DNA of 45,052 nt, taken from contig CAKQPT010000021.1 in assembly GCA_934270345.1 (NCBI GenBank), positions 1 through 45,052 of the forward strand. Direction: 5' to 3'. The translations under genes were made by a program, and so were the position numbers. The stretch comes from an uncultured Oribacterium sp. Its GTDB lineage: Bacteria; Bacillota; Clostridia; Lachnospirales; Lachnospiraceae. Every line of letters begins with the position of its first letter. Position 1 is the first letter of the stretch. Below the pieces are notes generated by a model. That model was not told the origin of the DNA. It worked only from the letters and a program-made list of their open reading frames with translations, and did no database searches. Positions 34,642-43,543 of the stretch are shown here, in pieces.

Positions 34642-35484
34642 TTACCCCTTTACTGCTCCAGAACTAAGTCCGCCAACCAGGTTCTTCTGTACATAACTAA
34701 ACAAAATCAATGTCGGCAGAACTGCAATTATGGCACCCGCTGCTAACTGGCCATAATTAATACTAAACTCACCCACCAAATTCTTTAAGCCAACCGGAAG
34801 AGTTAATTTACTCTGTTTACTGATAAACATAAATGAGAATAAGAACTCATTCCAGCAGGATATAAATCCGTATGCCGCAATGGTTGCGATACCAGGCTTT
34901 AAAACTGGTAGTAATACATGCCAGATTGCACCCAATCTGCTGCACCCATCTATCTGTGCTGCTTCTTCAATCGTATAATCAATACTGCCGATAAATCCTC
35001 TCATTAAAATCGAATTAAACGGAAAGTGAAACGTAGTATTAATTAAAACCAGAGCGAACAAGCTGTTTAACATGTTCAGATTCTTGAAGATAATGAAGAT
35101 CGGGGTAATCAACATTGCTCCAGGTATAAACTGAGTACAAAGTAAAATCAACATGAACGCATTTTTGCCTTTAAACTTAAAACGTGCCAGCGCATATCCG
35201 GTAAGGATAGAAAGGATTACTATAAATACCACTCCGAATACGGCAATAAATAAACTGTTCTTGAAATAAACACTGAAGCCACTTCTTGTCCAAGCCTCTA
35301 CATAGTTTTGAAATGTAAAGGTGTTCGGCCAATATGTTACAACTTTTGATGTGATTTCTGCCGAAGGTTTAAAAGATGTCGCAAAGCACCAATAGATTGG
35401 AAAAATAATAAAAATCAGGATTACCAGCAGTGCAGTCACAAACAGAATGCTGGAAGCCACTTTTTTTCCTTTGTTATTTTTCAT
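34642..35484 (-). CDS. ABC sugar transporter permease, MalG type
   Basis: 280 residues with six predicted membrane helices. The cytoplasmic EAA loop reads IEEAAQIDGCSRLGAIWHVLLPVLKPGI (about 185-212) and contacts the ATPase. I choose ATG 35484 because AAGGAGG is 9 nt upstream; the in-frame ATG 9 nt earlier abuts that site. It begins 1 nt after the stop of the MalF-type permease gene. No ATP-binding subunit is encoded here, so a shared MsmK-type ATPase elsewhere must energise it. Confidence 0.9.
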   Translation of the reverse strand: MKNNKGKKVASSILFVTALLVILIFIIFPIYWCFATSFKPSAEITSKVVTYWPNTFTFQNYVEAWTRSGFSVYFKNSLFIAVFGVVFIVILSILTGYALARFKFKGKNAFMLILLCTQFIPGAMLITPIFIIFKNLNMLNSLFALVLINTTFHFPFNSILMRGFIGSIDYTIEEAAQIDGCSRLGAIWHVLLPVLKPGIATIAAYGFISCWNEFLFSFMFISKQSKLTLPVGLKNLVGEFSINYGQLAAGAIIAVLPTLILFSYVQKNLVGGLSSGAVKG

Positions 35485-35485
35485 G

Positions 35486-36364
35486 CTATTCATCCTCCTT
35501 TCCATAGCCAGAAGCCTTTAGATAAATTCCAGCAAATATCAGTAAGATGAAGAATGCGATGACTGCCAGTGTGGAACCATATCCATAATTTCCGTTCTTT
35601 ACCGAGGTATTGGTCATATACATCGTTAATGTTGTTGTTCGATATGATGGACCACCACCTGTTAAGGTAAAGATCAAATCTACGTTATTGAACTCCCAAA
35701 CGGCTCTTAATAAAGTCGTCAGGATAATAGTGTCTTTCAGAATCGGAAGTTTGATCAGGAAAATTTCCTGCATGGTGTTTGCACCGTCCATCACACTTGC
35801 TTCATGCAAATCACTTGGAATATTCTGTAATGCCGCCAAGATAGTGATCGCGAAGAATGGAATACCTCTCCATAATTCTGCAACAGCTGTAGATTTAAAT
35901 ACCGTCTTCATATTACCAAGCCATGCTACATTCTTGGTAATCAGGCCCAGATCCGTACAAATAGAATTTAACAGGCCGATATTTTCATTGTAAATCAATG
36001 ACCAAAGCATGGAAGTCAGTACGCCAGACACCGCCCATGGGAAGAATACGATACAACGATAAATTCCTCTCCCCTTAAACTTTCTGTCCAAAAGTAGTGC
36101 CAGAATCATACCTATCACAAGCTGTGAAATCACTTCGGTCAAAACCCATTTCACCGATACGCCTAATGAACGGTAAAAAATTTTGTCTGCAAATAATTTT
36201 TTGAAATTCTCAAATCCTATAAATCCCTGGCTTGCAATTTTGGTCATATCATAGCTCTGAAGGCTATAATAAAATACTGTCATCAAAGGATATGCTAAAA
36301 ATGCCAAAATAAAAAATGCAGCCGGTGCCAAGAATAAATATGGCATCATTTCTTTCTTTCTCAT
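35486..36364 (-). CDS. ABC sugar transporter permease, MalF type
   Basis: 292 residues with six predicted membrane helices, starting MRKKEMMPYLFLAPAAFFILAF. The EAA loop reads LHEASVMDGANTMQEIFLIKLPILKDTI (about 195-222). It forms a heterodimer with the MalG-type protein. First gene of the importer operon, with GGGGAGGG before its ATG. Near-identical organisation to YtcP/LplB-type pectic-sugar importers. Confidence 0.9.
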   Translation of the reverse strand: MRKKEMMPYLFLAPAAFFILAFLAYPLMTVFYYSLQSYDMTKIASQGFIGFENFKKLFADKIFYRSLGVSVKWVLTEVISQLVIGMILALLLDRKFKGRGIYRCIVFFPWAVSGVLTSMLWSLIYNENIGLLNSICTDLGLITKNVAWLGNMKTVFKSTAVAELWRGIPFFAITILAALQNIPSDLHEASVMDGANTMQEIFLIKLPILKDTIILTTLLRAVWEFNNVDLIFTLTGGGPSYRTTTLTMYMTNTSVKNGNYGYGSTLAVIAFFILLIFAGIYLKASGYGKEDE

Positions 36365-36388
36365 CTCTGTCCCTCCCCTTCTGATAAA

Positions 36389-36394
36389 ATTATA
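36389..36394 (-). promoter_or_regulatory. Probable -10 box of the pectin import/utilisation operon
   Basis: A consensus TATAAT lies on the minus strand 25 bp before the first permease gene, without a good -35 box. This fits activation by the AraC-type response regulator encoded upstream. Confidence 0.45.
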
Positions 36395-36464
36395 TGGAAT
36401 CCATTTTCGCTTTAATAGCCAATTTCTTATACTAAATGTTTGAATTTTTATATACAGGTATCAA

Positions 36465-36492
36465 AAAAGGCAGACTGTCACGTCTGCCTTTT
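36465..36492 (-). terminator. Terminator after the response-regulator gene
   Basis: AAAAGGCAGAC (36465-36475) pairs perfectly with GTCTGCCTTTT (36482-36492). On the minus strand the stem ends in a T-run. It separates the two-component operon from the importer operon. Confidence 0.85.
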
Positions 36493-36535
36493 AATAAATC
36501 CCAAAACTCCTCTTGAAGTTGATGATCCTTCAAAT

Positions 36536-38155
36536 TTAATGATTCCAAATACCTTTGGCTTGATCTCTGTAAGCTCCTGGTGCTATTCCTGTATATTTTT
36601 TAAAGCACACAGTGAAGTAATTTGCTCCACTATATCCCGTTTTTTCTGCGATCTCACCAATAGTATCACTTGTGGTACGCAGTAACTCTTTCGCTTTTTC
36701 CATACGTATTTCCAACAGGTGCGCACCAAAATTCTGTTTTGTCTCCTGCTTGAATAAAACCGCCAGATATGGCACGCTGATATTTAAATGATCAGCCACT
36801 TCATTTAAATTCAGCTCCACCTTCATATAATTCTGTTTCAGATATTCCAGCGCTGCTTCGGCAGTCTTCTTTTTATGATTTCCACCTTTCTTACGTTTCT
36901 CCGTAATATTTTTAGCAAACTGCAGAATATCTTCTTCCATCTCATCTAATGTTGTCAATTGCTGAATATGGTTTAGATAATATAAATAACTGACTGACTC
37001 GTCCTGGAAAGCCACTTCTCCCTTAAATGCTGTAATTGCCAGCTCAGTTGTCACCATTTTCGCTGATTCAAGCGAAATATATTCTTTATTCCGAAATGGT
37101 TCATAGATTCCACGGATATCCTGTTCCACCTCTTCAATCATCCCAAGGCGAATATGATGCAACAGTGTATCCGTAGGCAATACTACCTGAAGTTCTTCTT
37201 TTTTATCCCAAAGAGAATCAACGGTATATACAACTTTCCAATCATTTCCCTTTAAAATATGCCGGTTATCTGCCGCATGGCGTACTCGTTCAAAAGATTC
37301 CGGAAGTTCCTCAATGGAACATTTACTTCTTCCAACAGCAAATGTCACCCGATATTCTGGCAATTCTTTTTCCAAAGTCAACAAAGAACCTGTAAAATCA
37401 TGAATAAATTCCTTTGTAAACAGGTCTTTTCTCTCCGAGGTCAGCACCATCTGCAGATGGATGCTGACTGTCCTCGCAAAATAAATCTGAAATGACGTTC
37501 CAGCAAGCGTTTCTATGTTCTTCTTTTTCTCTAAAATTTTCTCCTGAAGCAGACGCTTCACCTCACCGCCTTCTCCCTCTGGAATCTTTTTTCCTTCTTT
37601 TGTATCTACTGCGGCCATCATTGTCAGCCAACTATCCTGATCTATTGGCATTTTAACTTTTCTTGCTTCTTTTTGAATCTCAGTTTTTTTTATTTTTCCA
37701 TACAAAAGTTGGCTGATAAAATGACTTTGCAAAAACTCAAGATTTTTTCCTACCGCTGCTTCTGATAATTCTTCCTTTTCAATATCAAGTGCAGCTCCCT
37801 GTGCTGCTTGTAAGAGTTTTTCCGGAGTTACTGGCTTTAATAAAAAGTCAAATGCCTTCAGCTGTACTGCTTTATGAGCATACTCAAAGTATTCATATCC
37901 CGTTAAAAAAAGTACCCTACTTTTTAAACTACGTTCCCGGATATGCTCCAAAAGACTGATTCCATCCATAAATGGCATATTGATATCCGTAATAATAATA
38001 TCTACAGTATGACTCTCTAAATACTCCCAAGCCCTCTCGCCATTTTTAAAGATTCCTACCACATCAAACTGATGAGCGTTCCAGTCAACCAGTTTCTGGA
38101 AACTCTCACGCATCAATTCCTCATCATCTATAAATAAAATACTGTACCTTCTCAT
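36536..38155 (-). CDS. YesN-type response regulator (receiver plus AraC DNA-binding domain)
   Basis: 539 residues. The receiver domain (1-120) has acidic pair D10-D11, phosphoacceptor D57 (IIITDINMPFMDG), the TGY switch and the K in LLKPV. A long middle region (about 130-430) follows, then two AraC-type helix-turn-helix motifs at the C-terminus (LNEVADHLNISVPYLAVLFKQE and IGEIAEKTGYSGANYFTVCFKKYTGIAPGAYR). I start it at ATG 38155 (TAAGGA upstream); a TTG further up would overlap the kinase gene. It likely activates the adjacent import operon. Confidence 0.9.
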   Translation of the reverse strand: MRRYSILFIDDEELMRESFQKLVDWNAHQFDVVGIFKNGERAWEYLESHTVDIIITDINMPFMDGISLLEHIRERSLKSRVLFLTGYEYFEYAHKAVQLKAFDFLLKPVTPEKLLQAAQGAALDIEKEELSEAAVGKNLEFLQSHFISQLLYGKIKKTEIQKEARKVKMPIDQDSWLTMMAAVDTKEGKKIPEGEGGEVKRLLQEKILEKKKNIETLAGTSFQIYFARTVSIHLQMVLTSERKDLFTKEFIHDFTGSLLTLEKELPEYRVTFAVGRSKCSIEELPESFERVRHAADNRHILKGNDWKVVYTVDSLWDKKEELQVVLPTDTLLHHIRLGMIEEVEQDIRGIYEPFRNKEYISLESAKMVTTELAITAFKGEVAFQDESVSYLYYLNHIQQLTTLDEMEEDILQFAKNITEKRKKGGNHKKKTAEAALEYLKQNYMKVELNLNEVADHLNISVPYLAVLFKQETKQNFGAHLLEIRMEKAKELLRTTSDTIGEIAEKTGYSGANYFTVCFKKYTGIAPGAYRDQAKGIWNH

Positions 38156-38172
38156 ATTTTCCTTACTGCTTT

Positions 38173-39960
38173 TCAAGCTGTTTCTTCATTATTCCGTTTC
38201 ATTGAGAAACAAAGTCTTACACAGGTATCCTGATTGGCAGATTCAATTTCAACGCCCGCATCCTGACCAAACTCTAATTTTAATCTGGCATTCACATTTT
38301 TCATGCCAAAACTTGCTGTCTTCTCCCCTGGTTTTCCGTCTTTTAAGTACGATTGGAGTTCTTCTAGCTGTTCTGTTTCAATTCCTGGTCCGTCATCATG
38401 TACTTCTAAGTATGCATGTTCTCCATCATAAGTTCCTCCAAGAATACAGATATTGCCGAATTCATGTTTCATCTTAATTCCATGATAAATTGCATTTTCT
38501 ACTAAAGGCTGCAAAGACATTTTAGGGATAAGACAATCTAGAATTTCTTCATCACAATCGATTGTATAATCAAACAGATCTGAATAACGGAAGTGCTGGA
38601 TAAATAGATAATTTTTTACATGTTTTAATTCTTCTTTTACAGTGATGATTGTTTTCCCCTTACTTAATCCGATTCGGTAAAATGCTGCCAAAGCGATCAA
38701 CATTTCACTCGCCTTTTCTGTCTTTTTTAGTTCGCACAGCTGGCTGATAGAATATAACGTATTATAAAGAAAATGCGGATTAATCTGTTCCTGTAAAAGG
38801 GCAATCTCCATACGTCGCTTCGCATCCTGTTCCTCTTTTATCTGCTTAAGAAGCTGGTTAATATGAACCCTCATTTTCTCTAGGTTTTTACTTAAAGTCG
38901 TGATTTCTTCATACGAATGCACTGATATTTCACGTTCCAGAATGTCTTCCGCCTCCACCTTCCTTGCTAATTCTCGAAGTGAGTAGCTGATTGCGCTAGA
39001 CAAAAATCCAAGAATTACTGCCGATACTACGACTGCTATCGCAGCTAACACCATAGCATCCCGAACAATATAATGCGCATTAGAAATACTACTTTCCTTT
39101 ACGTTATACACCAGATTCCATCCCGTCTGCTTAATAGGCTGAGACATAAAATAATAACCATCTAGAATACTCGACTGGACTTCTCCATCAGAACATTCAT
39201 GATTCATCAAATATTCCCGATTATCCTGTACTGCCTTCCAGGCATCTGAGTCACCAAAATGCATAGTTCCATAATCTGTCAAAATACTTAAAGCTGCATT
39301 TTGATCCAATGCTGTTACATCGAGAATGTTTTCAAAGAAATCTTGTTTTAGTGCGATCAAAATAATTCCGCTTCTACTATTCTTTCCTCCATCATATAGA
39401 TGAAACAGCGCCGCTCCAACTTCTTTATCTGGAATCAGATCCCGAAAGGAATCTGCATCTACCCAGTAATAACCTTTGTCCGGAAAGCGTTCTTTCCATG
39501 CCTCATAGGTATAATTTATTTTTAAAAGATCCTGTTCATAGGCCTGTTGAAGCACTTTTCCATCACCAAAGTTCAAATAAACATTACAAACACTGGTCTT
39601 ATTTGCATTAAATAATTGATTTAATAGTCTGTTTAAATACACATAATTTGATGCCACATAAGGAAGCCGCCGGCTCCCTTCTCTCATGTTTCGCAGTTGT
39701 ATAAGATTCTGATTCGATTCCAAGGTCAAAAATGCAGAATAAATATTTGCAATGTAATTATCCAGATATACATTAAATTGTTTTACTACGATGGACATAT
39801 TGTCCTTTACATTCTGTCGAATCTTATTTTCCGATAAATTTGTCAAAATGAGACTAAAACAGATAAACAGCACACTTACGACACTCACCATCGACCATGT
39901 CAACAACTGCCGAAATGTTCTTTTTTCATACCATGACTGGAAACTTTTTAATTTCTTCAT
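38173..39960 (-). CDS. YesM-type sensor histidine kinase
   Basis: 595 residues. It has membrane helix 1 (about 20-44), an extracellular Cache-like sensor region (about 45-295), membrane helix 2 (about 298-320) and HAMP. Its His_kinase domain carries the phosphorylated histidine in LLQEQINPHFLYNTL (about residue 395), and its HATPase_c carries N-box LVENAIYHGIKM and DDGPGIE. Pairs with the response regulator encoded directly downstream. The extracellular domain probably senses a pectic sugar or the loaded binding protein (inference). Confidence 0.92.
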   Translation of the reverse strand: MKKLKSFQSWYEKRTFRQLLTWSMVSVVSVLFICFSLILTNLSENKIRQNVKDNMSIVVKQFNVYLDNYIANIYSAFLTLESNQNLIQLRNMREGSRRLPYVASNYVYLNRLLNQLFNANKTSVCNVYLNFGDGKVLQQAYEQDLLKINYTYEAWKERFPDKGYYWVDADSFRDLIPDKEVGAALFHLYDGGKNSRSGIILIALKQDFFENILDVTALDQNAALSILTDYGTMHFGDSDAWKAVQDNREYLMNHECSDGEVQSSILDGYYFMSQPIKQTGWNLVYNVKESSISNAHYIVRDAMVLAAIAVVVSAVILGFLSSAISYSLRELARKVEAEDILEREISVHSYEEITTLSKNLEKMRVHINQLLKQIKEEQDAKRRMEIALLQEQINPHFLYNTLYSISQLCELKKTEKASEMLIALAAFYRIGLSKGKTIITVKEELKHVKNYLFIQHFRYSDLFDYTIDCDEEILDCLIPKMSLQPLVENAIYHGIKMKHEFGNICILGGTYDGEHAYLEVHDDGPGIETEQLEELQSYLKDGKPGEKTASFGMKNVNARLKLEFGQDAGVEIESANQDTCVRLCFSMKRNNEETA

Positions 39961-40029
39961 CTTCTCTGCCTCACCTGTCTATCGCCCCCGCCACCAAACT
40001 TGCGTTTTTGAAGCAAAAATCCAAAACAA

Positions 40030-40048
40030 GTGACACCCACAGTGTCAC
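40030..40048. promoter_or_regulatory. Palindrome GTGACAC-N5-GTGTCAC in the yesM leader
   Basis: A perfect 7-bp inverted repeat, with two more pairs beyond a mismatch, lies just downstream of the predicted -10 box. It could be an operator or an RNA hairpin. No T-run follows. Confidence 0.5.
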
Positions 40049-40062
40049 CTGCTTGATTTCTT

Positions 40063-40090
40063 TTTATAATAGCATATTTCTCTTTTCCAA
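40063..40090 (-). promoter_or_regulatory. Predicted promoter of the two-component operon
   Basis: TTGGAA (40085-40090) and TATAAA (40063-40068) are 16 bp apart on the minus strand. The palindrome at 40030-40048 is immediately downstream. Confidence 0.45.
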
Positions 40091-40129
40091 CATGGTTGAA
40101 TATCAATGATTTGATATTATTCTATAACG

Positions 40130-40172
40130 AAAAAGAGGCTGAAACCCGCGAAAATCCGTGGGTTTCAGCCTC
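40130..40172 (-). terminator. Intrinsic terminator of guaA
   Basis: GAGGCTGAAACCC (40135-40147) pairs with GGGTTTCAGCCTC (40160-40172), followed on the minus strand by CTTTTTCG. It lies 8 bp after guaA. Confidence 0.9.
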
Positions 40173-40179
40173 TAAGAAA

Positions 40180-41721
40180 TTATTCGAGTTCGATGGTTCC
40201 AGGCGGTTTACTCGTAAGATCGTAGAATACGCGGTTGACGCCCTTTACTTCGTTGATGATGCGGTTCATGCACTTCTGGAGTACTTCGAACGGGATGTTC
40301 GTCACTTCTGCGGTCATGAAATCGTCGGTTTCGACGGCACGCAGTACGACGGCATAGTCGTAGGTACGGAAGTCACCCATGACGCCGACGGAGCGGACGT
40401 TTGTCAGGGCGGCGAAGTACTGGTTGATCTGACGGTCCATGCCGGCCTTCGCGATCTCCTCGCGGTAGATGGCGTCGGCATCCTGTACGATGCGCACCTT
40501 CTCCGGGGTTACCTCACCGATGATACGAACGCCGAGACCAGGGCCCGGGAACGGCTGACGGTATACGAGATACTCCGGCAGTCCGAGCTCGAGGCCAACA
40601 CGACGAACCTCATCCTTGAAGAGGAGGCGCAGCGGCTCGATGATCTCCTTGAACTCGACATCCTTTGGCAGGCCGCCGACATTGTGATGCGACTTGATCA
40701 CGGCGCCCTTGCCGAGGCCGGACTCTACGACGTCCGGATAGATGGTGCCCTGGCAGAGGAAATCGACCGCGCCGATCTTCTTCGCCTCACGCTCGAAGAC
40801 ACGGATGAACTGCTCGCCGATGATCTTCCGCTTCTGCTCCGGCTCGGTCACGCCGGCGAGCTTCTCGAAGTACTCCGGTCCGGCGTTCACACGGATGAAA
40901 TTGAGGTCATACTGACCGTTCGGTCCGAAGATGGACTCGACCTCATCACCCTCGTTCTTACGAAGCAGACCATGATCGACGAATACGCAGGTCAGCTGCT
41001 TACCGATGGCCTTCGCCATCAGGGTTGCGGCTACGGAAGAGTCTACACCGCCGCTCAGTGCGAGCAGAACCTTTCCATCCTTTACAGTCTCGCGGATCTC
41101 CTGGATCTTATCCTGCACGAAGGTCTCCATCTTCCAGTCGCCTGCGCACTTGCAGACATCATACAGGAAGTTATGGAAGAGCTTGTGTCCCTCGACGGAG
41201 TGCTGTACCTCCGGGTGGAACTGTACGGCGTAGATCTGACGTGCCGGATCTTCCATGCCGGCCACCGGACAGTCTGCGGTATGGGCGATGATATGGAAGC
41301 CCTCCGGTACCTCTGCGATGTAATCGGTGTGGGACATCCACATCGTGGTCTCATCGGAGATGCCCTGCAGTACGGAATCCTGACGATCGACGAGCACCTT
41401 CGTGTGTCCATACTCGGAAACCGGTGCGGTCTTTACGACGCCACCGAGCTCATATGCGATCAGCTGTGCACCATAGCAGATGCCGAGGATCGGGATACCC
41501 ATCGAGAAGATGGCCGGGTCGATATGCTGGGACTCTTCCTTATACACGGACTGTGGTCCGCCGGTAAAGATGATTCCCTTCGGGTTCAGAGCCTTCAACT
41601 GATCGAGGCCCATGGAAGACGGATGCACCTCGGCATAGACACCGAGATCACGAATTCGTCTTGCGATTAGCTGGTTGTACTGTCCACCGAAGTCCAGTAC
41701 GACGACGAGTTCTTTTGCCAT
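40180..41721 (-). CDS. guaA: GMP synthase (glutamine-hydrolysing)
   Basis: 513 residues. It converts XMP to GMP with glutamine and ATP. The glutamine amidotransferase domain (1-190) has nucleophile C82 in GICYGAQ and the His/Glu pair in QFHPEV. The ATP-pyrophosphatase domain has the P-loop [11 protein letters not shown] (about 220). The dimerisation/XMP-binding C-terminus ends in [11 protein letters not shown], the invariant end of GuaA. Length and motifs are complete. ATG has AAAGGAG 5 nt upstream. Confidence 0.97.
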   Translation of the reverse strand: MAKELVVVLDFGGQYNQLIARRIRDLGVYAEVHPSSMGLDQLKALNPKGIIFTGGPQSVYKEESQHIDPAIFSMGIPILGICYGAQLIAYELGGVVKTAPVSEYGHTKVLVDRQDSVLQGISDETTMWMSHTDYIAEVPEGFHIIAHTADCPVAGMEDPARQIYAVQFHPEVQHSVEGHKLFHNFLYDVCKCAGDWKMETFVQDKIQEIRETVKDGKVLLALSGGVDSSVAATLMAKAIGKQLTCVFVDHGLLRKNEGDEVESIFGPNGQYDLNFIRVNAGPEYFEKLAGVTEPEQKRKIIGEQFIRVFEREAKKIGAVDFLCQGTIYPDVVESGLGKGAVIKSHHNVGGLPKDVEFKEIIEPLRLLFKDEVRRVGLELGLPEYLVYRQPFPGPGLGVRIIGEVTPEKVRIVQDADAIYREEIAKAGMDRQINQYFAALTNVRSVGVMGDFRTYDYAVVLRAVETDDFMTAEVTNIPFEVLQKCMNRIINEVKGVNRVFYDLTSKPPGTIELE

Positions 41722-41790
41722 AACGCTCCTTTGCTAGCATACATTCTTCTATTTAAATGATATAAAACGGAAGATTTTTGTCATTAAAAT

Positions 41791-41819
41791 ATTATATGCG
41801 ACGCCACTTTCCTGCGCAA
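41791..41819 (-). promoter_or_regulatory. Predicted guaA promoter
   Basis: TTGCGC (41814-41819) and consensus TATAAT (41791-41796) are 17 bp apart on the minus strand, in the spacer after mgtE. Confidence 0.6.
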
Positions 41820-41834
41820 GATACGAATTACAAT

Positions 41835-43229
41835 TTATACAATGTGCAACATTTCGATGAGAATCAGCCATGCGAGACCATAGTATGTCACAACCGCCAC
41901 GAGGTCGTTTACCGTCGTGATGAGCGGACCGGACGCCACCGCCGGGTCTACCTTCACCTTATGGAAGAACATCGGGACCAGGGTGCCGACCAGACTCGAG
42001 ATGATGATCGCCACCAGCAGGGAAATGCCTACACACCCGGAGATCAGCATTGCCCTTCCAAACGTATATCCCTTAAACAGCGCGATGTACACGCCGAGGA
42101 AGAGCACGGCCAGCACACCGAGCAGGGTGCCGTTGCAGAATCCGACCTTCATCTCCTTCGCGATCAGGTGCCACTTATCCTTCGCATCGAGGTTCTCGTC
42201 CATGAGCACACGAATCGTCACCGCGAGCGACTGGGTGCCGACGTTACCGGCCATGTCGAGGATCAGCGACTGGAAGCAGATGACGATCGGCAGGATCGCT
42301 ACGACGCCCTCAAAGGCACCGACCACCGAGGATACGACCATGCCGAGGAAAAGCAGGATGATGAGCCATGGCAGACGTTTCTTCACACTCTCCTGCGTGG
42401 TCTCGTTCAGATCCTCCTCAGAGGAGAGACCTGCCAGCTTTGCGTAGTCCTCACTGATCTCGTCGTCGACCGCCTCGGTGACATCCTGTGCCGTGATGAT
42501 ACCGATGATCCGATGATCATGGTTCAGCACCGGGAGGGAATCCTCCGCGTAGTCCTTGATCTTCTCAATGCTCTCCGAGATCTTCTCATGATCCATCAGG
42601 TACGGATAGGAATCACTGATGATCGACTCGAGCGGCACGTTGTCGCGGGCAATGATGAGGTCCTTCAGACTGATGGCGCCACAGAAACGCTTGCGGTCAT
42701 CCACCACATAGATGGTGGAGATATTGTCATTATCACCGGCCTGCTGGATGAGCTCATGCATCGCCTGGCGGATCGTGAGATTCCGGCGGATGCGGATATA
42801 GTTTGTCGTGATGAGACTTCCGATCTCATCGTCGTCGTAGGAATTGATGAGGCGGATCTCCGTCTTCGTCTCGTCGTCGATCATCGGACGAAGCTTGACG
42901 CGCACGCTCTCGTCGATGTCCGCCCAGAGATCGATCGCATCATCCGCGTCCATCTCGTTGATGATCTCCGCGAGCTTTACGATTCCGATCTCCTCGATGT
43001 ACTCGGACGGATTATCCAGATAGGAAATGACCTCTGCGAGCCACTCCGCATCGAGCGCCGTATAGAGCAGATTCCGCTCTGCCCGGTTCAGAAGCTCGAA
43101 GCTCTGCGCGATATCGTTCTCATGGTAACCGCGGAGCTCCTCGCGCATCTCGTCCAGGGAGTGCGATGAGCGTACGATGTTAACGATCTCCTCGGTAAAT
43201 ACTGGTTCCTTTAAAACTTCCTTCATCAT
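41835..43229 (-). CDS. mgtE: MgtE-family magnesium transporter
   Basis: 464 residues. It has a cytoplasmic N-domain of superhelical repeats (about 1-135), a pair of CBS domains (about 140-255, GSLITTNYIRIRRNLTIRQAMHEL and YLMDHEKISESIEKIKDY) and five C-terminal membrane helices (about 285-462) with the selectivity-forming VKVDPAVASGPLITTVNDL segment. The CBS and N domains bind Mg2+ and close the channel when Mg2+ is plentiful. AAAGGAGG lies 7 nt before the ATG. The 314-bp upstream leader contains an apparent attenuator and a short reading frame, suggesting Mg2+-linked control in addition to gating. Confidence 0.94.
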   Translation of the reverse strand: MMKEVLKEPVFTEEIVNIVRSSHSLDEMREELRGYHENDIAQSFELLNRAERNLLYTALDAEWLAEVISYLDNPSEYIEEIGIVKLAEIINEMDADDAIDLWADIDESVRVKLRPMIDDETKTEIRLINSYDDDEIGSLITTNYIRIRRNLTIRQAMHELIQQAGDNDNISTIYVVDDRKRFCGAISLKDLIIARDNVPLESIISDSYPYLMDHEKISESIEKIKDYAEDSLPVLNHDHRIIGIITAQDVTEAVDDEISEDYAKLAGLSSEEDLNETTQESVKKRLPWLIILLFLGMVVSSVVGAFEGVVAILPIVICFQSLILDMAGNVGTQSLAVTIRVLMDENLDAKDKWHLIAKEMKVGFCNGTLLGVLAVLFLGVYIALFKGYTFGRAMLISGCVGISLLVAIIISSLVGTLVPMFFHKVKVDPAVASGPLITTVNDLVAVVTYYGLAWLILIEMLHIV

Positions 43230-43261
43230 GATGAAGCCTCCTTTCTCCCCCGAAAAAAGGG

Positions 43262-43329
43262 CACAAAAAATCCATCGTCACAAAAGCTGTGCACAATCAG
43301 AAGTTGTGAATTCAGTCTCAACGATGGAT
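43262..43329 (-). terminator. Leader terminator (attenuator) upstream of mgtE
   Basis: On the minus strand ATCCATCGT (43321-43329) pairs with ACGATGGAT (43270-43278), followed by six T residues. The 42-nt loop can form two small hairpins (TGTG/CACA types), so the whole folds as a three-way junction. It lies 33 bp before the mgtE start and so would prevent mgtE transcription when formed. Confidence 0.7.
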
Positions 43330-43417
43330 GAAGGCTTCTATACTATATAAGGGCGCGCGCAAAAGAGGCCTAAGTGCTCTGCGTTCACATAGTATACAAG
43401 CCCGAATCCATCATCGT
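43321..43417 (-). ncRNA. Alternative long hairpin (antiterminator candidate) in the mgtE leader
   Basis: Three blocks pair in register: GATGGAT/ATCCATC (43323-43329 with 43406-43412), GGCTT/AAGCC (43333-43337 with 43398-43402) and TATACTAT/ATAGTATA (43339-43346 with 43389-43396). A 3x3 loop and one mismatch separate them. The outer block uses the same ATCCATC segment as the terminator, so the two folds exclude each other. Confidence 0.7.
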
Positions 43418-43451
43418 GTGTACTTCGACTTCCACTATCACAACTGTCCAT
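43338..43451 (-). CDS. 37-residue leader reading frame upstream of mgtE
   Basis: The ATG at 43449-43451 follows AAAGGAGG with 8 nt spacing, as good a site as that of any gene here. The peptide begins MDSCDSGSRSTHDDGFG and continues LVYYVNAEHLGLFCARPYIV. I recognise no family. The N-terminal half is acidic and Ser-rich, the C-terminal half hydrophobic. Its stop codon lies within the 3' arm of the long leader hairpin, so a translating ribosome would open that hairpin. It probably acts through its translation rather than its product (inference). It is below usual length limits and easily missed. Confidence 0.55.
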   Translation of the reverse strand: MDSCDSGSRSTHDDGFGLVYYVNAEHLGLFCARPYIV

Positions 43452-43487
43452 ATACTTATCCTCCTTTGTTCAGTTTTTTTCATATTA

Positions 43488-43496
43488 ACTATAACA
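43488..43496 (-). promoter_or_regulatory. Possible extended -10 promoter of the mgtE leader
   Basis: TGTTATAGT on the minus strand matches the TGn-TATAAT extended -10 form. There is no -35 box because the preceding terminator occupies that place. Predicted start near 43481, about 30 nt before the leader ATG. Confidence 0.45.
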
Positions 43497-43502
43497 TCAA
43501 AA

Positions 43503-43529
43503 AACCGCCGGGGCAAGCGCCCCGGCGGT
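43503..43529 (-). terminator. Terminator of the purine permease gene
   Basis: ACCGCCGGGGC pairs with GCCCCGGCGGT around a 4-nt loop, followed on the minus strand by TTTTTTG. It ends 15 bp after the permease stop. Confidence 0.92.
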
Positions 43530-43543
43530 AGTAAAACGAAGGT

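Noticed and set aside
40096..41670. 524-codon open frame antisense to guaA
   Set aside because: It lies wholly opposite a complete, motif-perfect guaA, has no family features and arises from GC-rich codon structure.
41778..43169. 463-codon open frame antisense to mgtE
   Set aside because: Shadow of mgtE on the other strand; composition rich in Asp, Arg and His as expected for reverse-complement translation.
43230..43500. M-box (Mg2+) riboswitch before mgtE
   Set aside because: I could not find the conserved M-box core segments; the leader is explained better by the alternative hairpins. A covariance search would decide.
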